From: DATBFG01 sp036558645
GTDB lineage: Bacteria; Acidobacteriota; Terriglobia; Terriglobales; Acidobacteriaceae
Assembly: GCA_036558645.1 (NCBI GenBank)
Contig: DATBFG010000026.1
Span: 62,001-126,000, forward strand
Direction: 5' to 3'
Length of the DNA stretch: 64,000 nt
The position numbers were made by a program, and so were the translations under genes. The notes under the pieces are model-generated. The model was not told the DNA's origin, did not search any database, and saw only the letters and a program-made list of their open reading frames with translations. Positions 1-8,756 of this stretch are shown piece after piece. Within the stretch, counting starts at the first letter, position 1, and each line of letters begins with the position of its first letter.

Positions 1-634
1 ATCCGCACCAAGCGTCCGCGCCGTCGATGCCAATGGTTTCAACCTGCTCTCGAAACGCGAGCTTGAGGTCGTCCGGAGTCTCGCCGAAGGACTCACCAAC
101 CGCGAGATTGCCGAAAAACTCGGACTGAGTCAGCACACCGTAAAAAATTATTTGTTTCGGGTTTTCGATAAGCTGGGTGTCTCCAGCCGGGTTGAGCTCC
201 TGTTTATGACGCTCAGCCAGGCGAGCGCTCCCGCGAACGGCGTGCAGTCCTCCTCTAACGGTCAGGACGTCAGTCAGCTGTTCGATGATTCCGCCATCGA
301 GGTATGCGAGCGTGCTGCCATAGAAGGCATGCCCGGCGCACAGCTTCGTCTGGCGCAAATGTACTCCGAAGGCAGAGAAGTTCCCGCCGACCTGCCCATG
401 TCCTACATGTGGTACCTGGTATGCGAACAAACGAATCAAAACATGCAAGACAGCATCACTCTCGCGAAACGCAAACTGGCAAAGTTGCTCACCACCGATG
501 AAATCATGGAAGCGCAGACTTTGGCGCGGGAACGCCTGTCACAAGTTGCGGGGAATGCAAACAGCGGCGTCGAAAAACAGAAATCGATGGGCACTGAACC
601 GAAAGCGAAATCAAGATTCGTTGCGCGCGCTTGA
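1..634 (+). CDS. LuxR-type DNA-binding domain protein with C-terminal Sel1-like repeat (5' truncated)
   Basis: The reading frame is open to the left edge, so the N-terminus is missing. The first ~70 visible residues form a LuxR/GerE helix-turn-helix: the segment LSKRELEVVRSLAEG is followed by TNREIAEKLGLS and HTVKNYLFRVFDKLGV, the family's conserved signature. After a Ser/Gln-rich linker comes a Sel1-like motif (GAQLRLAQMYSEGREVPAD, then a WYLVC segment), a short alpha-solenoid repeat used for protein contacts. By family knowledge, the missing N-terminus could be a receiver domain, making this a NarL/FixJ-type response regulator; that is inference. The TTG at 152 lies inside the HTH and is not a real start. 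The stop is TGA at 632-634, 15 nt before the tRNA on the other strand. Confidence 0.85.
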   Translation, partial: SAPSVRAVDANGFNLLSKRELEVVRSLAEGLTNREIAEKLGLSQHTVKNYLFRVFDKLGVSSRVELLFMTLSQASAPANGVQSSSNGQDVSQLFDDSAIEVCERAAIEGMPGAQLRLAQMYSEGREVPADLPMSYMWYLVCEQTNQNMQDSITLAKRKLAKLLTTDEIMEAQTLARERLSQVAGNANSGVEKQKSMGTEPKAKSRFVARA

Positions 635-648
635 AATCATAAATCATC

Positions 649-724
649 TGGTGGGCCTGCTAGGATTCGAACCTAGAACCAACACATTATGAGTGTGCTG
701 CTCTAACCGTTGAGCTACAGGCCC
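649..724 (-). tRNA. tRNA with CAU anticodon (Ile2 or elongator Met), CCA encoded
   Basis: On the minus strand a full cloverleaf can be drawn: a 7-bp acceptor stem (GGGCCTG/CAGGCCC), D stem GCTC/GAGC, anticodon stem GCACA/TGTGT with loop CTCATAA, a 5-nt variable loop, and T stem CTAGG/CCTAG with TTCGAAT. Discriminator A and a genomically encoded CCA (complement of 649-651) complete 76 nt. The anticodon is CAU. A fully paired acceptor end excludes initiator tRNA. The GGGCCTG acceptor start and GGTTAGAGCAG arm resemble lysidine-modified tRNA-Ile2 more than elongator Met, but this is a judgement by eye. Confidence 0.93.
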
Positions 725-778
725 CTATCACGTCAATCTAGCATAATTAAAGATGGCCACGCCTTCTCTGCGAAACCG

Positions 779-924
779 GGTAGTGGTGCAGTTTCTTTGT
801 CATCCCGAGACGCCGTCCTTTGGCGAGCGAGGGATCTGCGCGAGCCGGACGATGTTTCGCGTACTTTGCGAAACAACAATGGCGCGTGTTTGGCTCGCTT
901 CCTCTATCAAACTGCACCACTACC
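779..924. repeat. MITE-like element with 16-bp terminal inverted repeats and nested hairpins
   Basis: GGTAGTGGTGCAGTTT (779-794) is matched perfectly and inverted by 909-924. Inside are two further perfect inverted pairs: GCGAGCC (840-846) with 892-898, and GTTTCGC (854-860) with 868-874. The whole could fold into one long cruciform or RNA hairpin. The interior also contains a GTCATCCCGAG word related to the repeats at 18.4 and 31.35 kb. No coding potential or target-site duplication is obvious. It fills most of the 255-nt gap between the tRNA and the DUF4440 gene. Confidence 0.7.
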
Positions 925-979
925 AACTGGAAACCAAAGGTATGATGTGGGTTGTCACATTTGATCCAGGAAGACAGAC

Positions 980-1420
980 GTGAGAAATGTGCTCTGGTTA
1001 GCGCTGTTCGCGACCATGACGCCCGCTTGGGCGGAGAATTGTCCCGCGAACCATACGAAGGATACTTCCGCCTTAATTCAACTTGAACAGGCCTGGGCCA
1101 AGGCGCTCGAGCGGCATGATGTCGACACAGTCGCCTGCATTCTAGGGCCAGGGTTTCAGGATGCCGATCCTGAAGGACAATTACACAGCCGTGAAGAAGT
1201 GCTTGCTGCAATTCCCAAGCGCAGGCCCGGTGTGAATCAACTCAGCGAGCTTGACCCGCACCTGTATGGCGATGTCGGTTACATTCGTGGGCTGGCAACC
1301 CTGCTGGATGAAACGGGACAGGTGAAGGCGAAAGTCCGCTTCACCGATATCTTCGTATACCGTGACGGCCGCTGGATGGCAGTTGCCGGTCAGGAATCCT
1401 TAGTCTCAAACGCAAAATGA
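980..1420 (+). CDS. Secreted SnoaL/DUF4440-like protein
   Basis: This 146-residue protein starts at a GTG with an AGGA-containing ribosome-binding region about 10 nt upstream. Residues 1-18 are a signal peptide ending in AWA. The mature part matches the cystatin-like alpha+beta fold of DUF4440/SnoaL-like proteins: LIQLEQAWAKALERHDVD, then a segment around HSREEVLAAI, and a C-terminal strand FVYRDGRWMAVAGQESLV. Such proteins bind small hydrophobic ligands or act as isomerase-like enzymes, but no substrate can be deduced. It lies 25 nt upstream of dtd and may be co-transcribed. Confidence 0.8.
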   Translation: MRNVLWLALFATMTPAWAENCPANHTKDTSALIQLEQAWAKALERHDVDTVACILGPGFQDADPEGQLHSREEVLAAIPKRRPGVNQLSELDPHLYGDVGYIRGLATLLDETGQVKAKVRFTDIFVYRDGRWMAVAGQESLVSNAK

Positions 1421-1445
1421 ATCTTCCCCCTGTCGAACCCGTCCC

Positions 1446-1895
1446 ATGCGCGCTGTAATTCAGCGCGTCAGCCGCGCGCAGGTCTCGGTTGATGGATCCG
1501 TCATTGGTCGCATCGGGCCAGGCTTGCTCGTGTTGCTTGGGGTGGGGCAGGGCGACGCCGAGGCTCAGGCAGACTACCTGGTGGAGAAAATTGCCGGTCT
1601 CCGCATTTTCAGCGATGAAAACGGCAAAATGAATCTTTCTGTGTCCGACATCCGCGGGGATGTCCTCGTAGTCTCACAATTTACGCTGTTCGGCGATGTT
1701 CGCCGCGGGAAACGCCCCTCTTTTGATGATGCTGCGCCACCAGCCTTGGCGGAGCAACTGTACCAATATTTCGTCGATGCACTCCGCGCCAGGGGACTAC
1801 GCTGCGAAACTGGACGCTTTCAGGCCAGCATGCAATTGGAGTTGGTGAACGATGGCCCTGTAACGATCCTTCTGGATTCGCAAAAAAAGTTCTAA
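1446..1895 (+). CDS. dtd: D-aminoacyl-tRNA deacylase
   Basis: The 149-residue product has the full length of the DTD family. It begins MRAVIQRVSRAQVSVDG and has the two family signatures: SQFTLFGD near residue 79 (catalytic Ser-Gln-x-Thr) and NDGPVTILLDS near 135-145 (the Gly-cisPro motif that excludes L-amino acids). The enzyme is a cytoplasmic homodimer that hydrolyses D-aminoacyl- and mischarged glycyl-tRNA, a proofreading step in translation. It starts 25 nt after the DUF4440 gene stops. Confidence 0.96.
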   Translation: MRAVIQRVSRAQVSVDGSVIGRIGPGLLVLLGVGQGDAEAQADYLVEKIAGLRIFSDENGKMNLSVSDIRGDVLVVSQFTLFGDVRRGKRPSFDDAAPPALAEQLYQYFVDALRARGLRCETGRFQASMQLELVNDGPVTILLDSQKKF

Positions 1896-1984
1896 GAACA
1901 GCCATCGGTAGACATAGCTCTTTGAGCATATGCTACCGGGCTTGTTTATCTCCGCTCTCGGAGAGGCTGGCGAACGACCAACGA

Positions 1985-3358
1985 CTATCGACCACCGACT
2001 GACACAACATATTTCTTGCTATCGAATTTCTTTCCGGTGCTGGCCTGCGACATGTACCGGATCGTCCCGAATGTGGGCCGCTCAAACCAGGGCCGGTCAA
2101 ATTTTCCAACGATCGACCACGCAATCCCGCTATAGCCGTTCGGGTCGCGGCCATCCAAGAAATACTTGTCATTCAAAATAATGGCGGTTCGATAAGCTTC
2201 CGCAGGGGTGCGGCTCCACTCCAGGATCTTCTTGGCCCAATACATTCGCATGTAGTTGTGCATCCATCCCAAGTTCACCATCTGCCTCTGGGCGGCATTC
2301 CACAACTCATCGTGTGTATCCGCATTCTCCATTTGCTTCGCGGTATAGGTCACCGGACGCCGATCTTTCGCATGTTTCGCAAGAGTCCGATGTGCCCATG
2401 GTTCACCGCACTCGAAATTGTCGTAATCTGGATTGAAGCGCACGAGGTTGATGGACAGTTCACGCCAGGTGATGAGTTGGTCGAGAAACTGATCCTTGCA
2501 TTCGTTCGGGGCTTTTGCAGCCTTCACGGCTAAAGCCACGGTCAGCGGCCCGATGTGGCCGAAGTGCAAATAAGGAGAAAGCTCGCTCGTCCCGGCGGTT
2601 TCAGGATGGTTGCGCAGCTTTGGATAGTGAGTCAGCCTATGCCGAACAAATTCCCGCAACTTTCGCATTGCCTCGTGTGTGCCACCTTTGAAACTGCTAA
2701 CAGGTTCTACCGAGCGATCGATCTTCCATCCCTCAACGATGTCAAAATCAGGAGGCAACGATTGCAGCTTACGCGGATGTTTCCACGCAACTCCGGCCTT
2801 GGAATTGGTGGGCTTCTGGAGAAACTCAAAAAGTCGCGCTCTCAACCTTGGCCGGATGATGTGTGCTGCGTATTGCGCCTTTTCCAAAAGCTTGGCCGGG
2901 ACAATTACATCAGCATCGACTGTCCAGAGCGGACACCGAACCTTTTCTGCAGCAACTTCCCGCCAATGCTCTGTTTCACGTAATGGATTCTCATCCCCTA
3001 CAACCAGGCAAGGATTCACCTCCTCGCAAAATCGAGCCAGGCTGTGATCCGGATGTCGCCGCAAGACAAAACCGATGTTTCGCTTCTTCACTGCTTCGGC
3101 GATATCAGGAATGCCTTCGGCAAGAAAACGGTAATGTCTGAGATTGGCGTGGGGATAAAAGGGAATCGGCGCAAAGAAAACAACGACAGGTTTCTGCAGG
3201 ACATTCGCCACTCGAACCGCAACATCCAATGCAGGGTTGTCTAGACCACGTTGGGCGCGCTGCATCCAGTAGACGACGCAGTTTCCTTCCTTGGTGGATC
3301 CTCCGCCACTCCGAACCGTCACGCGAGGGTCGTCGGCAATTTTCTCTAGAGTCTCCAT
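1985..3358 (-). CDS. Class II CPD deoxyribodipyrimidine photolyase
   Basis: The 457-residue protein carries the class II photolyase N-terminal signature VVYWMQRAQRGLDNPAL and the matching C-terminal FAD/DNA-binding region (ELWNAAQRQMVNLGWMHNYM, ILNDKYFLDGRDPNGY, then SIVGKFDRPW). Length agrees with class II enzymes of bacteria, archaea and plants. It repairs UV-induced cyclobutane pyrimidine dimers in DNA using light and reduced FAD. The start is the ATG complementary to 3356-3358, with a weak purine-rich GAGAGA upstream. It is transcribed alone, between dtd (convergent) and folP (same strand, 77 nt upstream). Bacterial class II enzymes are less common than class I and are often laterally spread. 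Confidence 0.93.
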   Translation of the reverse strand: METLEKIADDPRVTVRSGGGSTKEGNCVVYWMQRAQRGLDNPALDVAVRVANVLQKPVVVFFAPIPFYPHANLRHYRFLAEGIPDIAEAVKKRNIGFVLRRHPDHSLARFCEEVNPCLVVGDENPLRETEHWREVAAEKVRCPLWTVDADVIVPAKLLEKAQYAAHIIRPRLRARLFEFLQKPTNSKAGVAWKHPRKLQSLPPDFDIVEGWKIDRSVEPVSSFKGGTHEAMRKLREFVRHRLTHYPKLRNHPETAGTSELSPYLHFGHIGPLTVALAVKAAKAPNECKDQFLDQLITWRELSINLVRFNPDYDNFECGEPWAHRTLAKHAKDRRPVTYTAKQMENADTHDELWNAAQRQMVNLGWMHNYMRMYWAKKILEWSRTPAEAYRTAIILNDKYFLDGRDPNGYSGIAWSIVGKFDRPWFERPTFGTIRYMSQASTGKKFDSKKYVVSVGGR

Positions 3359-3435
3359 GCTTGTCTCTCGAGCAAATGCGCTAGGGATTCAAAATGTCAT
3401 TTGATGGGAATCTTGCAGCTGGCGGCTATTTCGAC

Positions 3436-4323
3436 TCAACTCACCATATCGGCGAGCCGCGCTGCGTCGGCGCATGCTCGTACATCGTGCGTGCGGATGA
3501 TGTGTGCTCCCTTCAGGATAAGCGCCGTCTCCGCCGCGACCGTGCCAAACGCGCGCTCTGAGACAGGAACATCGGTTCCATTCCTCGCTAGCGCTCTCCC
3601 GATGAACGACTTCCGCGATACCCCAACGAGCATTGGATAACGGAGTTGGTGAAATTCATCAAAGCGTCGCAGCAGCGGATAATTTTCCTGAAAGCGTTTA
3701 CCGAACCCAAATCCCGGGTCGAGGGCCAGACGCTCCCGCTTCGCTCCCGCCATTAGTGCAACATCCGCCCAGTCTCGCAGCTCACGCTTCACGAGCATCA
3801 CGATGTCGTCGACTTTTGGCAAGTCTCGCCATTCGTCCGGCCGGCCGCGAGTGTGCATCAGCACGGCCCCACACTTGAGTTCCGCGATGGTCTTTGGCAT
3901 CTTCGTGTCCCAGCGGAACCCGCTGACGTCATTCACGATCTCCGCTCCTGCGGCGATCGATGCCCGCGCCACGTTGGACTTGTAGGTGTCTATCGAAATA
4001 ACCACATCACTACGCTTCTTCTTCAACGCAGTGATGACCGGGATCACTCGCTCCAATTCTTCCTTCTCGGTTACTACAACTTTCTGTGCGGACATCCCCG
4101 GCTGTACGGTCGCCCCCGGGCGCGTCGACTCGCCGCCTACATCAATGATGTCGGCACCCTGCTCCAGCAGCGTTAGTGCGTGTGCCACGGCTTTTTCTGG
4201 GTCGTGGTGCACGCTTCCGTCAGAGAATGAATCCGGTGTTACGTTCACCACCCCCATGATGTACGTACGTTTCCCAAGGGTTAGGGTGCGTGATCCGATG
4301 TTCCAATCGAAGACCGAGCGCAT
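3436..4323 (-). CDS. folP: Dihydropteroate synthase
   Basis: The 295-residue TIM-barrel enzyme joins p-aminobenzoate to the dihydropterin pyrophosphate made by FolK (27.75-28.27 kb), forming dihydropteroate for folate. All family signatures are present in order: GVVNVTPDSFSDG (residues ~24-36), DVGGESTRPG (~62-71), SIDTYKSNVA (~109), NDVSGFRWD (~130), DPGFGFGKR (~197), GVSRKSFIG (~235) and the final RTHDV. It is cytoplasmic. It is not next to folK or other folate genes here. Sulfonamides target this enzyme; no resistance insertion is recognisable by eye. Confidence 0.96.
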   Translation of the reverse strand: MRSVFDWNIGSRTLTLGKRTYIMGVVNVTPDSFSDGSVHHDPEKAVAHALTLLEQGADIIDVGGESTRPGATVQPGMSAQKVVVTEKEELERVIPVITALKKKRSDVVISIDTYKSNVARASIAAGAEIVNDVSGFRWDTKMPKTIAELKCGAVLMHTRGRPDEWRDLPKVDDIVMLVKRELRDWADVALMAGAKRERLALDPGFGFGKRFQENYPLLRRFDEFHQLRYPMLVGVSRKSFIGRALARNGTDVPVSERAFGTVAAETALILKGAHIIRTHDVRACADAARLADMVS

Positions 4324-4397
4324 TCAGCCGATTCTAAACCTAAGCTGTCCGGGAACGCCTTTCCCCTTATCCCGAGTGTTACAATCGACCCAAAGTC

Positions 4398-5999
4398 ATG
4401 GGTCACAGACGCGTGCAGTTCGCGTTAGTGCTATGCCTGTTACTGGCAATACAGGTGCAGGCAGCGAAGTTGCCGCCCCTCGCGTCTCGTATCAACACCA
4501 TTACATCGCAGCCCGACCTCGCCACCGGTTTTTGGGGCATCGAGGTTGCTTCGCTTTCCACCGGCAAGGTTTTGTTCTCGGAAAATTCGGGAAGGCTTTT
4601 TACTCCTGCATCGAACACCAAGCTCTTTACGACGGCCGCGGCGCTTGCCCTCATCGGACCCGATTACAGCTTCAAAACCACGGTCGAAACAACCGGAATA
4701 CTCGACACCCATGGCCGCCTGATCGGTGATCTAGTATTGGTGGGACGGGGCGATCCAAATCTCTCTGGACGCGAGTTGCCCTATAACTTGCACACTGAGC
4801 GCAACGATCACCCCATTCAGGTGCTTGAACAGCTCGCAGATTCCCTGGTACACAAAGGCTTGAAGTATGTCGACGGCGACATCGTTGGTGACGATTCGTA
4901 TTTTGCATTCCAGCGCTACGGCGAAGGCTGGAGCCAGGACGATCTCGTTTGGGCTGACGGCGCGCCGGTTTCCGCGCTTACCATCAACGACAACGTCGTC
5001 TTTGTGAATATTCTCCCGGCCGACCGCGCTGGAGAACGTGCTTTTGTCAGCCTCACGCCTTTCGCAGACTACTTTCGTATCGATAACCGAATCATCACCA
5101 CCCCGGCCGGCACTCCTCGCAAGATCTTTATCAATCGCGAGCAGGGCTCCACCGTTCTTACTCTTTGGGGAAACGTCCCTCTGGATGATGTCGGTGCTAC
5201 TGAAGCATTGGCGATCGAAGATCCTGCCGAATTCGCCGCCTCGCTGTTTCGTGGGCTGCTTGAAGCCCGAGGCGTAGCTGTGTACGGCAAGGAACGCACG
5301 CGCCATACCGAATTAGCCAGTCTTTCTACGCTTTCGGTGACAGCGCTGGCTCCCGCTCACGGAGGTGACGATCCCCTCCGCACCATGCAGAGTCAGCCTA
5401 TGGTTCTTGCCAGCAATCAATCGAAACCCTTGATCGAGGACGTTCGTGTCATCAATAAGGTCAGCCAGAATCTCCACGCGGAAATTCTGTTGCGCCTGTT
5501 GGGACGCGAGAAGGGAACTTCCGGAACCGTCGAAGGGGGCCTCGAAGTCGTGCGTGGGTTTCTCAACACCGCCGGTGTTACGCCCGAGCAATTTTCTTTC
5601 TACGATGGCTCTGGGTTGTCACGCCAGAATCTCGTTACACCCCACGCCATCGTACAGCTGCTGCAGTACGCTGACGCTCAGTCCTGGGGCGAGGAGTTCC
5701 GTCAGACCTTGCCGGTCGCCGGTGTAGATGGTTCTCTGGTCGATCGTTTCAAGAATGCTTCTGCGCAAGGCCGCGTCTTTGCGAAAACGGGCGCCTTGGG
5801 AGGAGTAAAAACCCTGTCTGGTTACGCGACTACCGACAGCGGAGATCGTGTCGCCTTCTCAATCCTTACCAACAATTTCAACGCGCCCAGCAAGCGCCTG
5901 CTCGACGCTATCGATGGTGTCGTGCAAGCTATCCTGCAAGACGGACCTCCACAGAAGAAGAAGCTGGAACGCAATCACGCGAAAAGCGCCGGAATGTAA
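4398..5999 (+). CDS. dacB: D-alanyl-D-alanine carboxypeptidase/endopeptidase (PBP4 type)
   Basis: A class C penicillin-binding protein (peptidase family S13) of 533 residues that trims or cleaves peptidoglycan cross-links in the periplasm. Residues 1-22 form a signal peptide ending in VQA. The three active-site motifs are visible: SxxK as SNTK (72-75), SxN as SQN (356-358) and KTG (463-465). The long insertion between the first two motifs is typical of PBP4. The start ATG lies 74 nt from the divergent folP start, so the two probably have back-to-back promoters. The 3' end overlaps the convergent DUF3891 gene by 25 nt. Confidence 0.95.
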   Translation: MGHRRVQFALVLCLLLAIQVQAAKLPPLASRINTITSQPDLATGFWGIEVASLSTGKVLFSENSGRLFTPASNTKLFTTAAALALIGPDYSFKTTVETTGILDTHGRLIGDLVLVGRGDPNLSGRELPYNLHTERNDHPIQVLEQLADSLVHKGLKYVDGDIVGDDSYFAFQRYGEGWSQDDLVWADGAPVSALTINDNVVFVNILPADRAGERAFVSLTPFADYFRIDNRIITTPAGTPRKIFINREQGSTVLTLWGNVPLDDVGATEALAIEDPAEFAASLFRGLLEARGVAVYGKERTRHTELASLSTLSVTALAPAHGGDDPLRTMQSQPMVLASNQSKPLIEDVRVINKVSQNLHAEILLRLLGREKGTSGTVEGGLEVVRGFLNTAGVTPEQFSFYDGSGLSRQNLVTPHAIVQLLQYADAQSWGEEFRQTLPVAGVDGSLVDRFKNASAQGRVFAKTGALGGVKTLSGYATTDSGDRVAFSILTNNFNAPSKRLLDAIDGVVQAILQDGPPQKKKLERNHAKSAGM

Positions 6000-6739
6000 A
6001 CCTGTACTACTCCACTTGGATACCTTCGCGCCGCCACTCCAAGACTTCCCCCTCCGCCGAACACCCTTGGGTCTATCCGGCAAACTTCGTCGTCCCGTCG
6101 TAGACGAATGCCTTGCCCCTTAAATCTTTGCGGAAACTCAACAGCCTCCCTGGAGCCACAGCAGATATATAGCGACAACAGATCACAGAATTGCAGGAAG
6201 TCGGTGAGAACTTCGATTTCTTCCGCAGACCGTGATTGTGCCGGCCGCAGCTTTACTTGCCGTGCAGCTTCGTCAGAAAGAAATGCTTCTACATCCGCAT
6301 TTTTCCCCCGTAACTCCAGATGCAACTGTCCGATCCGGACGAAGTGACCGCTCACCAGCAGCGCCGCCAACGCGCCTGCATGTCCCGCGCAATCGATTGA
6401 ATCCCTCCAAGCCACGACAAGGTCGGCAGCGTTCAGATCAAGAAAGGACAAGGGACGTCGATCCTTGACTGACGCTTCGTTGTCGAAGGCCTTCCAACCT
6501 TCGTCGTGAAGAGAAATGGCTTGGATGATTTCTTCGTTGAGTTCAGGGAATATCTCGGATCTCGCGAGCCGCGCAATGTCACCCGCCAACGCAGCATGAT
6601 CGGGCTGCGCTACGAGAAACCAATTCGTTGCCTGAGACTTCTGGGCGCGGAGGATGGCGTCCCACACTGGAATGATTTCAGACGATGCTCGTTGGAATTG
6701 AGTTTCGTTCGTCGACGAAAGTCGAGGGTTAAGAATCAT
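5975..6739 (-). CDS. DUF3891 family protein
   Basis: The 254-residue protein matches DUF3891 in its N-terminal part: NWFLVAQPDHAALAGDIARL followed by a SLHDEGW motif. The paired His-rich segments (PDHAALAG near 50, LHDEGWK near 83) suggest an HD-domain-like metal site; this is inference. Function is unknown; family members occur singly in soil bacteria. It overlaps the 3' end of dacB by 25 nt on the opposite strand and follows the DUF488 gene by 16 nt, so the two are probably one transcript. Confidence 0.8.
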   Translation of the reverse strand: MILNPRLSSTNETQFQRASSEIIPVWDAILRAQKSQATNWFLVAQPDHAALAGDIARLARSEIFPELNEEIIQAISLHDEGWKAFDNEASVKDRRPLSFLDLNAADLVVAWRDSIDCAGHAGALAALLVSGHFVRIGQLHLELRGKNADVEAFLSDEAARQVKLRPAQSRSAEEIEVLTDFLQFCDLLSLYICCGSREAVEFPQRFKGQGIRLRRDDEVCRIDPRVFGGGGSLGVAARRYPSGVVQVYIPALFA

Positions 6740-6755
6740 GAATTGAGCGCAACAA

Positions 6756-7190
6756 TCATCGCCTTGGCATGCGTTTTACCTGCCGGTCGCGCATCACGCG
6801 TGCTCCGGCCGGCCCTGTGCCCGTAGGAGGCTTGCGCATGCCATCGAGCAGGTCTTTTAGTACAACAGCGTTGTTGTGTTCGGTATCCTTTGCCGAGAAC
6901 AATAAGGTGAGCCGCCTTTTGTCGTCGGCTAAACGATGAAGCTCATCCAGAGCCTCGCTCGCCTCGGGAGTTGCCAGCTCCTTCAGATAGCGCTTACGAA
7001 ATAGTCGCCATAAGTCTCGGTTAGCATGGAACCACAGCCGCAATGCGGTGGAGGGTGCAAGGTCGCGCATCCAGGCGTCAACCGATGCCCGTTCCTTGCT
7101 GAGTCCTCGAGGCCATAACCGATCTACCAGCACACGCCTGCCATCCTCGCGAGCTGGAATCTCATAGATGCGTTTGACCGCGACTGGCAT
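6756..7190 (-). CDS. DUF488 (YeaO-like) family protein
   Basis: The 144-residue protein begins VAVKRIYEIPAREDGRRVLVDRLWPRG, in which RIY and VDRLWPRG are the DUF488 signature. The family also shows WMRDLAPS, LRLWF and a C-terminal LTLLFSAKDTEHNNAVVL strand, all seen here. DUF488 proteins are small cytoplasmic proteins without an established biochemical role, often near redox or cytochrome genes. A divergently transcribed cytochrome c gene starts 68 nt away. Confidence 0.85.
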   Translation of the reverse strand: MPVAVKRIYEIPAREDGRRVLVDRLWPRGLSKERASVDAWMRDLAPSTALRLWFHANRDLWRLFRKRYLKELATPEASEALDELHRLADDKRRLTLLFSAKDTEHNNAVVLKDLLDGMRKPPTGTGPAGARVMRDRQVKRMPRR

Positions 7191-7258
7191 GGCTTTGCTC
7201 TAATATTGTACGACCGTTGCATACGTGCATGCGACCGCTCCACAAAATTAGGAAGGCA

Positions 7259-7651
7259 ATGCGATCATCTCAAATTTCACGTCGAAACACGCAAGTCCGA
7301 TGTCTGCATGCTTTGGCTGTCGCGCTGCTTGCAATGCTGTCGGCTGCATGCAGCGCTCAGCGCCGCAAGAGTGACGCCGAGCTTGGCCTGAATCCCCAGC
7401 AAGCCGCAGGCCGCAAGGTTTACGACCAGACCTGCGACCGATGCCACGACGCCTACTCCTCGAGCGGCCGTCAAGGACCCAGCATGAAGGGCGTGTTCAA
7501 CAAGGAATATTTGCCTTTGAGTGGCTTGCCCGCAAACGACGACCGTGTCAGCGAAATTGTTCGTTTCGGCCGCAGCAAGATGCCCGGTTATGGGCAGGTT
7601 CTCTCGCAGCAACAAGTTTCGGACTTATTGGCTTACATGCACACTCTCTAA
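7259..7651 (+). CDS. Monohaem c-type cytochrome, secreted
   Basis: I choose the ATG at 7259 because AGGAAGG sits 5-6 nt upstream; an upstream ATG at 7217 has no such site. The 130-residue product has an N-terminal hydrophobic segment ending LSAAC, so it is probably exported and possibly lipidated on that Cys. Mature residues carry one CxxCH haem motif (C59, C62, H63), followed by GPSMKGVF and KMPGYGQ, whose Met is the likely distal ligand. The C-terminal VSDLLAYMHTL is the usual class I cytochrome helix. It is a periplasmic electron carrier of unknown partner. Its stop codon overlaps the next start (TAATG), showing translational coupling to the membrane protein. Confidence 0.92.
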   Translation: MRSSQISRRNTQVRCLHALAVALLAMLSAACSAQRRKSDAELGLNPQQAAGRKVYDQTCDRCHDAYSSSGRQGPSMKGVFNKEYLPLSGLPANDDRVSEIVRFGRSKMPGYGQVLSQQQVSDLLAYMHTL

Positions 7652-8097
7652 TGCTCACGCCTCGCATGCGCGAAAGCATTTCAACTGTTCTCGTGCTTTT
7701 TTGGATTCTTCCTGGGATCCTGCTGCTTTACATCCTTGGCGGGGTCATTCTCGGCCATGCCGACCATCACCTTGGCCTCGGGCTGATCCAAACCGTCGGT
7801 CGAACCGGACTGCTCTTCACCCTCTTGCCCGCAATCTGCGGCACCGCAGCGATCCTGCTCCTATTCAGAAACCGGCAACTTGGGGCGCGCCTGCTGCTCG
7901 TCTACTGCCTTTTCTGGTTTCTCGATTTTCTCGGAAGCATGATTCGCAACTGGAGCGATATCCTGATGAGCGGCAGCATCTTTAATGGCCCAATACTACT
8001 AAGGATAGGAGTTGGCCTTCTACTTGCCTGCTTCCTCGGAGGTTTTCTGCTTTGTGCGCTGTGGGCATGGCGCCGCTCGGGCCTTCGTATGAACTAA
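7651..8097 (+). CDS. Small four-helix membrane protein coupled to cytochrome c
   Basis: The start is the ATG at 7651 that shares one base with the cytochrome stop. The 148-residue product has about four hydrophobic helices: residues ~11-32, ~45-68, ~77-98 and ~115-138. I do not recognise a family. The tight coupling suggests a membrane partner or electron-transfer anchor for the cytochrome, but no haem or metal ligand pattern stands out. It ends 34 nt before the end of the convergent cyclic-nucleotide-binding gene. Confidence 0.8.
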   Translation: MLTPRMRESISTVLVLFWILPGILLLYILGGVILGHADHHLGLGLIQTVGRTGLLFTLLPAICGTAAILLLFRNRQLGARLLLVYCLFWFLDFLGSMIRNWSDILMSGSIFNGPILLRIGVGLLLACFLGGFLLCALWAWRRSGLRMN

Positions 8098-8131
8098 GTC
8101 TGCTCACAGCAGCCGTCCCGTGCGAGCCAAC

Positions 8132-8587
8132 TTACTGTGCCATCCCACCAGGGTCGATCTGTTCCCGCAGACGCCTCGACAGGCTCACCGCGATGGATCG
8201 ATAGAAACGGGACCCCATATGAGGGAACAGCTCAAACAACTCGTTCAGGGAGGACCACTCAATCGCTGTCGCTTCGACATCTTCGCCTGCGGTGACCGTC
8301 GCGCTCGCTACAGCGTTCTCCATGAACGCCATTTCCCCGCAGATTTCGCCGGGGCCCACTTCCGCAATCTTCATTTTTGATACGCCGACTTTGACACGAC
8401 CGCTCACCAGCAGATAAACCGTTCTGCTTTGCTTTCCTTGCTGGATCAGGATGTCACCCTTCTTGAACTTCTGGCGTCGCGACTTGTCGAGCAATAGCGA
8501 CCAATCATTCGGAGTGAGGTACTCCAGGCGATTCCTGGCGGTCTGTACGATCGTTAGTACCTGATCGAGTCCGGCTCCAGTAGACAT
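8132..8587 (-). CDS. Cyclic nucleotide-binding (CAP_ED) domain protein without HTH
   Basis: From the ATG at 8587 the 151-residue product is essentially one cNMP-binding beta-barrel: GDILIQQGKQSRTVYLLVSGRVKV, then the phosphate-binding cassette GPGEICGEMAFMENAVASATV, where the G-E-x-A core is intact but the family's Arg is replaced by Val-Ala-Ser. No DNA-binding domain follows, so it is not a complete CRP regulator. It may be a stand-alone sensor. A further 72 upstream codons are open but look non-coding and would overlap the DUF4126 gene, so I use the internal Met; the ribosome site before it is weak. Confidence 0.82.
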   Translation of the reverse strand: MSTGAGLDQVLTIVQTARNRLEYLTPNDWSLLLDKSRRQKFKKGDILIQQGKQSRTVYLLVSGRVKVGVSKMKIAEVGPGEICGEMAFMENAVASATVTAGEDVEATAIEWSSLNELFELFPHMGSRFYRSIAVSLSRRLREQIDPGGMAQ

Positions 8588-8756
8588 AGTTTCGCGTGTC
8601 CGCTGTTGAGAATACCAGAATAATGGATAGCGCCTGCGATGAAGAGTCGCATGCCGGGTTCGCCCTTTCCCGATTACGTGCGGCTCGTATCCTTCGAAAG
8701 GCCTGGCTAGTACCATCGGACCTGGTAAAGGGCTTGCTAGGGCATAGATCCTTGAA

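Noticed and set aside
649..724. The CAU tRNA as initiator tRNA-Met, or as an att site for the phage-derived cassette
   Set aside because: A fully paired acceptor end excludes the initiator, and the cassette lies about 48 kb away.
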